Shown: positions 58,380 through 64,000 of the stretch, piece after piece
Layout of the letters: each line of letters starts with the position of its first letter
Numbering within the stretch: position 1 is the first letter of the stretch
Source: Bromus sterilis
Taxonomy: Eukaryota; Streptophyta; Magnoliopsida; Poales; Poaceae
Direction of reading: 5' to 3'
Length of the DNA: 64,000 nucleotides
Assembly: GCA_950022295.1 (NCBI GenBank)
Contig: OX465600.1
Location: forward strand, 25,581,282 to 25,645,281
The notes under the pieces: generated by a model
What the model was told of the DNA's origin: nothing
The model's database searches: none
The model's input: the letters and a program-made list of their open reading frames with translations, nothing else
Position numbers and translations under genes: made by a program

Positions 58380-60728
58380 TCATGGAGGAGAAGACCCATC
58401 TCGGTTGGTCCTCGGGTTGGTAGGGCTCTCACCAGGAGAAGTACCGGGATTGTGGGATGCAACTCTGGAATGATGCTGCAACAAGGCAAGAGTTGAAATA
58501 TGTGGTTAGCACGGCGACAGTCAATGGTATAAGACCGTGCAATATTTGTCATTGAAAGGAAACTCACCGTTTCCACCGGAGAAGGCATCGACGGAGGGGG
58601 CGCCATCCCTTGCTTCTCACACATAGCCTGCAAATTAGTTTTTGAGGAGGCAAAGAAATAAGTAGTGAAATTTGTGCATACATGCATGCTTAGCTGATAT
58701 GCACGCTTAGTAGTGAAATAAGTAGTGACTTACCGCAACGAAGTCATACATGGCCTTCGCATGGGCATCATTGCGTGCCCTCTCCTCCTCAAGCAACCTC
58801 TGCTTCTGTCGGTCCCTCTCCTCCAACAAGAGCCTGGTGGCCTCTCTCTCCTTCTCAAGTGCGGCCTGCAACCACTCCTCAAAGGCATTGTCATCATCCA
58901 TCCAGGGACAAATGAACGAAAGAAATAATGAAGGCAAACTAACCTCTATGGCAAGATCAACTGGCCGCGCGCGTTGCCGTATTACAGGAGCCGAGCTCGT
59001 TTGCCTCGCCTTGATCTGAGATAGAGTCTCAGTGATAGGGACGAAGCCATCACACATGGCCACCGTGCCATGACTCTTACCGCCACCAGAGATCATCAAC
59101 GCCTCCGCATCCATAGGATTCTGGCTCGGGTCAAAGTCAGGGCCGCGCAGCTGTTTGACAACCTCAGAATAAGACGTCATCTTGTTGTAGGCGGACAGGC
59201 TTGTGTACGCCGACGGCCCATCCCCCTCAGAATATGGTGTCGCCGTCTTGTACGAGCCCTTATGGGCCATACCAAACGCGGCGTATCCCTGAGGCTCGGG
59301 CTGGTTATGGTGTTTGGCCTACAAGAAAAGGAAAAGAATTAGTACAACAAAAATCATGCACAAATGAATTAATGACGAAAGAAAACAAGGCACACATACC
59401 CATTTTTTGGCGTATTGCTTGATGTTGGAATTTCCTTGGTGGTGTGGCACACCAACCAATTGGGCACGACGCTCCTTGGCCACATTGTGGGTGGTCAACC
59501 AAGCCTCTGTGCACCACTTGTCCACTATCATCTCCCAACAATCCATCTTATCGGCCAACCATCTCGGGGGCACCTAATGAAGAATGAAACTAAGTATTGT
59601 AACTAAATAGACCTAACTAGCCCTAACAAAACTAATAAAGAATGTAACTAAGGAATGTACGTACCTCCATGTACTAGGTCTTATCAGGAAAAAGCTTTCG
59701 ACATTCAGCCTTCGTCTTCGGCTCGTTTTGCTTGGCGTACCAATCTCGAACGGCCTGAACACGCATCTCGTGCCTCGTGTTATTCAATAACCTCTTGCAC
59801 TCTTTCTCGAGGTTCTTCCTGGCCGCCGCCTCCGTCCCCTCCTCGACCCTATGGTAACTCTGCAATTATGCCATATAGATGCACAGATGAATAGGAAATA
59901 ACAAGATATAACATTGTATATTGTATACGTTTTATTGGGTAAAATAATAGTTACCCAAAAATCAGCCAACACCTTGTCGGTCACGCTCGCGCAAAGAACA
60001 CCATTCACGTGTGTGTTTTCCAGGAGCAGAGCGGCTTGGTAGTGCTCCCACTTGAGTCCTGGCTCGGGAACCATACCCTCACCGGGCAACTGCACTATCC
60101 CGGGAAAGTGCTCCCTAAGCAAAGCACCAAGGAGGCAGTTTGGATTCCGGGTATTCTCCGTGTAATTCCACCCCCTGCATAATGAGAAGGCAAAGACATT
60201 AGCTACTTGGTGGAAAATAATGATATAAGGTACACAATAGACATCAACTTACTTCTTGCCATCTGGTGAAATCAACGCCCTGTGCTGCAACTCCAATCGG
60301 TCTGGAACTCGTGTCATACCACGTTGGTAGACCAACTTGCTGGCAGACGGGCCCTCATCCTCCGCCTCAGCCTCAGCCTCAGCCTCCGCCTCAGCCTCCT
60401 CACCGTCCCCCCAACTCCCCCACTCCTCGTGTGAGGGTGTCGGCTCCTGGACGGTAGGATCCTGCATCGGTGTCTGCTCCTGGACGGGAGGATCCCGCAC
60501 CGGTGACACCCTTGTCTGCAGGGGTGAAGTAGCTGTGGGTGGTGGCGACTGGTTCCTATCAGGAAGCCTCCCTCTCCTGCGACCACGTCCTCTGCCTCTC
60601 TTCTTTCCTCCGCCTCTCCCACGGGGCTCCTCGGCTCCGCCTCTCCCATGGGGCTCCTCGGCAAAGCTCTTCAACAACTGTCTCCGTAGCTGCCCAGGTG
60701 GTATCCTCAACTTATCCCCGCCTTCCAT
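58380..60728 (-). pseudogene. Transposase_24-type (Ptta/En/Spm) gene of the third CACTA, one in-frame TAG
   Basis: Predicted DNA-binding or accessory protein of the CACTA family. Minus-strand exons: 60728-60253 (MEGGDKLRIPPGQLRRQLL, glycine/arginine-rich, then acidic), 60174-59955 (NPNCLLGALLREHFPG), 59859-59665, 59573-59400, 59318-58944 (ALMISGGGKSHG), about 58867-58735 (arginine/glutamate-rich coiled coil), about 58628-58569 and a last exon ending in TGA at 58380. The first five exons join in phase with GT/AG borders. In the third exon an in-frame TAG sits between DKT and YME, where related sequences appear to have glutamine. Apart from this stop the gene looks intact. The same protein type occurs, more damaged, at 30749-33258. 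Confidence 0.8.
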
Positions 60729-60839
60729 GTCTCACCACCTGCAACGATACATAATTAAATACTTAGTACAAATTCAAGGACAATAATTAAACAAACAATA
60801 ATAAATACATGAATAATTAAACAAATAATTGAATAATTA

Positions 60840-61152
60840 AACAACAATGTTTGGATGCATACAAAGTACTAATAGTCGGGATCATCTGTCTCTTCTCCAT
60901 GGTCAATTGAAGCATAATCATCATCAGTATCACACGTGTCGTCATGAATGACATCATCATCGGGTTCAGGGCCATCATGTGGAAGTTCTTTTTGTAACCG
61001 ATCAAGCATTGATAGCTCATCCGCATTGGTAACCTCATCCGCTGGCCTTTAGAAAATGTCGTTTGCAGGAATTCATAGGTCTTGCTCAACCATTCATCGG
61101 TCATCTCTCTCTGACTAGGGTGACCGGTGTACATCCATTCACGATCAGTCAT
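60840..61152 (-). pseudogene. TNP2 transposase remnant: N-terminus fused to C-terminal acidic tail
   Basis: The minus-strand ATG at 61152 gives MTDREWMYTGHPSQREMTDE, the start of the transposase-associated domain. After about 33 codons (LQTTF, near 61050) similarity jumps, in another frame, to the acidic TNP2 C-terminus: MLDRLQKELPHDGPEPDDD, then DDDYASIDHGEETDDPDY and a stop. The catalytic core, which spans over 3 kb in complete elements, is gone. This is an internal-deletion derivative of the kind known from dSpm elements. Confidence 0.8.
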
Positions 61153-61309
61153 TCTGGCAAGCTAGCTATATAGTATCCACATATAAACAATATAAATAAT
61201 CAGTTCATCAAGTATGTCAAATTAATTATGGCCATTTTTTCATTATGGTTAATACATTGGGATGCACGGCATGCACACCTACCAGCTACTAGGTAAAGAT
61301 GGGTCTTAA

Positions 61310-61530
61310 TCCCACCCGAGTATGTGTAGATTGGGTCGTTTCCCATGCTCTGCTCCAGATCCAACGCAAAATTTCGGCAGCACCTCCCCGCTGTTCTCCT
61401 GATACACGTCTCGGCAACTAACCGAGAGGATGTGTACCCGGAGAACAACAAGGAGGCGCTGTCGAAACTCTGCATCGGATCCGGAGCAAAGCATGGGAAA
61501 ATGACCCAATCTACACCATACCCGGGCTGT
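61310..61530. repeat. Imperfect inverted repeat (hairpin) in the TNP2 leader of the third CACTA
   Basis: The arms at about 61310-61415 and 61421-61530 pair with few mismatches. Examples are TGTGTAGATTGGGTC with GACCCAATCTACAC, TTTCCCATGCTC with GAGCAAAGCATGGGAAA (one extra base) and ACGTCTCGG with CCGAGAGGATGTG. It lies about 160 bases upstream of the TNP2 ATG at 61152. Its sequence is homologous to the hairpin at 45958-46168. Confidence 0.88.
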
Positions 61531-62640
61531 CCATGGATAACGTTGGACAATTCAAAAGAATCACCGTTATAAATATGCAAATGCATGCATATTTATAACC
61601 ATAACCCTTTCGAACGGGAGACGCATATTGGTTACGCAACGACTCTTAGCTAGTGTCATCGGCACAAAGGCCGGAAATAAACAACCTAAAACTAACAATA
61701 AACATAGAGGCAAAAGCCTAGCTACCTGGTGCCGACGATGAGAGAGTGAAGGAGAGGTAGCCGATGGAAGGAGCAAGGGGGAACCAGCGAGGACCTGCGA
61801 GAAGGAGGGGGAACCACAAAGGTATAGGTTAGCTGTTTGCACCATTTTTCGATGAAGAAAAACTATACGTGGTGAAAAGACAGTAGCTTCGCCGCAGATT
61901 TTACTCAGCCAAACCAAAAAAATGGCTATCCCTAGCCAGGTGGATGGGTATACCCACATCCATTCCAATATATCCCTTCAACAAAACACATCCCCAATTC
62001 TGCTGCCACACCTAAACTGATAATAAGCTCTACTAATTCACATTATTCTAGTTCTCTTCAATTGTTGAGCGACTAGTTACTTAGTTTTCTCTTGTGAGTT
62101 TGTTACACATGGATTTCTTCTTCATAAACATCACCACACATAAATAATAATTATTTAGGTGGGAGAATAGATTATTTTGACCGTGCAAAAGCGGTGGGAG
62201 AATAGATTATCTTTTGAGTCTGTGAACGAACAGAACAAACCAATTTCCCTTTGGTTTTAGCTGGATCACACCCCCAAAAACGTCAAAGGTTCCGAATTAT
62301 GTTGCAGGTCACGATCCAGTTATGTGCTATACTTGTATACATGGGGTTCCAGCAGTGCAACCAGGGCCAGCCTCTTGACTAATACTACAAGGAATCAAAC
62401 ATGGCATCTTGTTCTAGATGGTCCATGAATGATTTATGTAGCTTGCAATCACTGATGCAGCATGCTGGCCATGTGAAAGCAATTTCCCAAGCACTTCATG
62501 AACAATCAACAACAATCTCCAATGCACGACTAGTTATTTTTGCTCAAGTCTATGCTTATCTTTTCCAACAGATAGCAGTAGTTATCTATGCTCATTTTTA
62601 ATTCTAGTGGTAAGTACTAAGTTGTTTGACATAGCATAAG
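61531..62640. other. Internal region of the third CACTA, no gene
   Basis: Mixed sequence between the hairpin and the GC-rich block. The only frames are short and without recognisable domains. It probably corresponds to the 5' leader or intron of the lost transposase gene. Confidence 0.5.
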
Positions 62641-63190
62641 TACTAAGTTGTTTTTCCTTCTGGTTTGGCGCAGGGGTGGTGATGGGCATGACCAAAGGGC
62701 GGCTGGGCACACCTCGGAGGGGATGAAGGAGCTGGTCGGCCTGACCTTGCAGTGCCTGAGCCCGTCGGCTGCGAGTAGGCGGCCAAAGATGCGGCTGGGC
62801 GCGGCTCGGCCGGGCGCGTTCATGGCGACGACGGCGAGCACGGGTGGCTTAAAACTAAAGAAAGGGAGAGGGGAAGGGAGGCGGGCAGCGGCGCACCTTG
62901 GCGGGGACGGCGATCGTGAACGGCGACCGTGGGGACGGCACCTTGGCGGGGAGGCGGGCGGCGGCACACCTCCGGAGACGGCTCGGGGCAGGGCAGGGAC
63001 AGCTCGGGGCGGGGGCGGGGCGACGACGAGCAGGGTGGGGCGGGGGCGGCTCGGGGCGGGGCGGGGCGACGACGACCGAGGCGGGGAAGGACGGCGGCGG
63101 CGGCTCGTGGCAGGGGCGGCGGCGATGCGTGAGGCTGCGAGATGCGCGAGTGGGGGGCTAGGTCAGAGAGGAGTGTGGCCACGCGGGGGA
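62640..63190 (-). promoter_or_regulatory. GC-rich block near the right end of the third CACTA
   Basis: Strongly GC-rich with repeated GGGGCGGGGC/GGCGGCG units. It has the same relative position as the GC-rich block at 46800-47215 of the large CACTA, upstream of the TNP2 start. Long frames here are compositional. A promoter or first-exon function is inferred. Confidence 0.4.
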
Positions 63191-63570
63191 TAACCCCCGG
63201 CTTTGCCGTCAGCTCGCTGACGGCAAAGACAGCCGTTACTCTTTGCCGTCAGCCGGCTGACGGCATAGCTGGCTCCCGTTAGGCGGGGCTCGAATGTGGG
63301 GCCGGAACACTCTCTATGCCTTCGGCCAAGCTTTGCCGTCAGCCGGCTGACGGCTTAGCACTAGCTGACGGCAAAGCCTATATATGCCGTCAGCCTATCC
63401 TATGCCGTCAGTTTTTTTTCTGGCTGAGGGCAAAGTATCTTTGCCGTCAGCCCCGTGATTATGCTGACGGCAAAGCCCAAAGCTGACGGCAAACTAGGTT
63501 TTTCCAGTAGTGTCATAGGGATAGGGTGTGTGTTCATAAGGATGAATGTATGTACGTGCATGTAACATCT

Positions 63571-64000
63571 ATGGAGAGAGGTGATCTCTCCTGATCCGAT
63601 GGATGACTTAGCGATGAAATGAAAACTATGATTCAAGGCTTGATGCAAAGGAATGGTTCTACAACCGCAACGATCATAGTTGTTGGGATCGTGGAAAGTT
63701 GGTGTTCTTTATTGCACTAGGTCTCGAGCTTTGGGGTGAAAGCCTAATCCTGACCTGATATGGTTATACTTGGCAATTGTGATGTTCTTTTTTTCATTTT
63801 TACCTCGTTGAAGGCATTATTTCGATATGCTAGCACTGTTTCTTCAGGGCAAGAACCTAGGTTCCGACCTTGTTGGTTGGATCCGATGATGGCCATCACG
63901 TTAGCGTCGCTCCCTTCCTGAAGCCATGCGGTTGAAAAACTTTGTAGTTCGGGTGAAGTCATAATATGGTTGGTGCGGAATATAATTATTGCTACAGTTT
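63571..64000. other. Right edge of the window, nothing identified
   Basis: Sequence downstream of the split SINE. Short frames exist on both strands (the longest, at 63744-63962 on the minus strand, has 72 codons) but none resembles a known protein. Confidence 0.4.

Larger units (their letters stand above)
57078..63512 (-). mobile_element. CACTA transposon with TTTGCCGTCAG subterminal repeats, deletion derivative (6.4 kb)
   Basis: The left terminus CACTAGTGGAATTCGCTAG and the inverted right terminus CACTACTGGAAAAACCTAG are flanked by TCA (57075-57077 and 63513-63515). Both ends have dense TTTGCCGTCAG / CTGACGGCAAA repeats (57105-57590 and 63200-63495). A minus-strand Transposase_24-type gene is largely kept. 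The TNP2 transposase gene is reduced to its two ends, so the element cannot move by itself. Confidence 0.93.
56868..63570 (+). mobile_element. tRNA-derived SINE split by the third CACTA element
   Basis: 56868-57077 and 63513-about 63570 together match the SINE at 19651-19937 block by block. Shared blocks are the B-box-like GGGTTCGAGTCCT, then TTCAGTGGGAGGAGA, and GATGCTCA continuing as TCATAGGGATAGGGTGTG after the interruption. The intervening 57078-63512 is the CACTA element. Confidence 0.8.

Noticed and set aside
62648..63193. Glycine/arginine-rich frames near the right end of the third CACTA
   Set aside because: Compositional, with several overlapping frames on both strands and no motifs.

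Overview
This is nuclear DNA from a grass, most likely a Pooideae/Triticeae-type genome. The evidence is intron-rich genes with a GC-rich first exon, several Stowaway-type MITEs with TA target duplications, three CACTA transposons, two Ty3/Gypsy LTR retrotransposons, tRNA-derived SINEs, and only about three host genes in 64 kb. The species cannot be fixed from the sequence alone.

Host genes. (1) Positions 1-9968, minus strand: a full-size ABC transporter of subfamily C (ABCC4/ABCC14-like). Eight exons are visible and the 3' end, inside the second nucleotide-binding domain, lies beyond the left edge. (2) Positions 12067-19645, plus strand: a 23-exon 5'-3' exoribonuclease of the XRN4/EIN5 type. 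An in-frame TAG at 19508 precedes 44 codons of conserved-looking tail, and a SINE sits 5 bp after the older stop. (3) Positions 22302-29273, minus strand: a BAHD acyltransferase pseudogene. Its first exon is split by a 5.5-kb Reina-like chromovirus (23433-28945) whose two 329-bp LTRs look identical.

Transposon block, 29.6-63.6 kb. A CACTA element of about 25 kb (29962-55279, TSD AGT, CCGTCGGCGTA subterminal motifs) is inserted in an RNase H-like (RVT_3) pseudogene. It carries a minus-strand TNP2-type transposase and a Transposase_24-type gene, both broken. The TNP2 gene is cut by an Athila-like retrotransposon that has lost its 3' LTR (34548-about 40880). A second CACTA element (42967-45884, TSD ATA) sits in its 5' leader. 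The right part of the large CACTA holds a 344-bp tandem array (core 48013-54270, 19 unit starts) with a six-unit, 2066-bp higher-order duplication. A third CACTA (57078-63512, TSD TCA, TTTGCCGTCAG motifs) is inserted in a SINE. It is a deletion derivative that keeps a Transposase_24 gene but only the two ends of TNP2.

Most notable observations: a roughly 210-bp imperfect inverted repeat lies about 150-160 bp upstream of the TNP2 start in two CACTA families that differ in their subterminal repeats, and may be a functional leader or small-RNA hairpin; the array's higher-order structure with a poly-G tract of variable length in every unit; and a run of in-frame TAG stops, at least two of which look like CAG-to-TAG changes, as expected from deamination of CHG-methylated cytosine.

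No tRNA, rRNA, CRISPR or bacterial-type features were seen. All exon coordinates are manual splice-site predictions.
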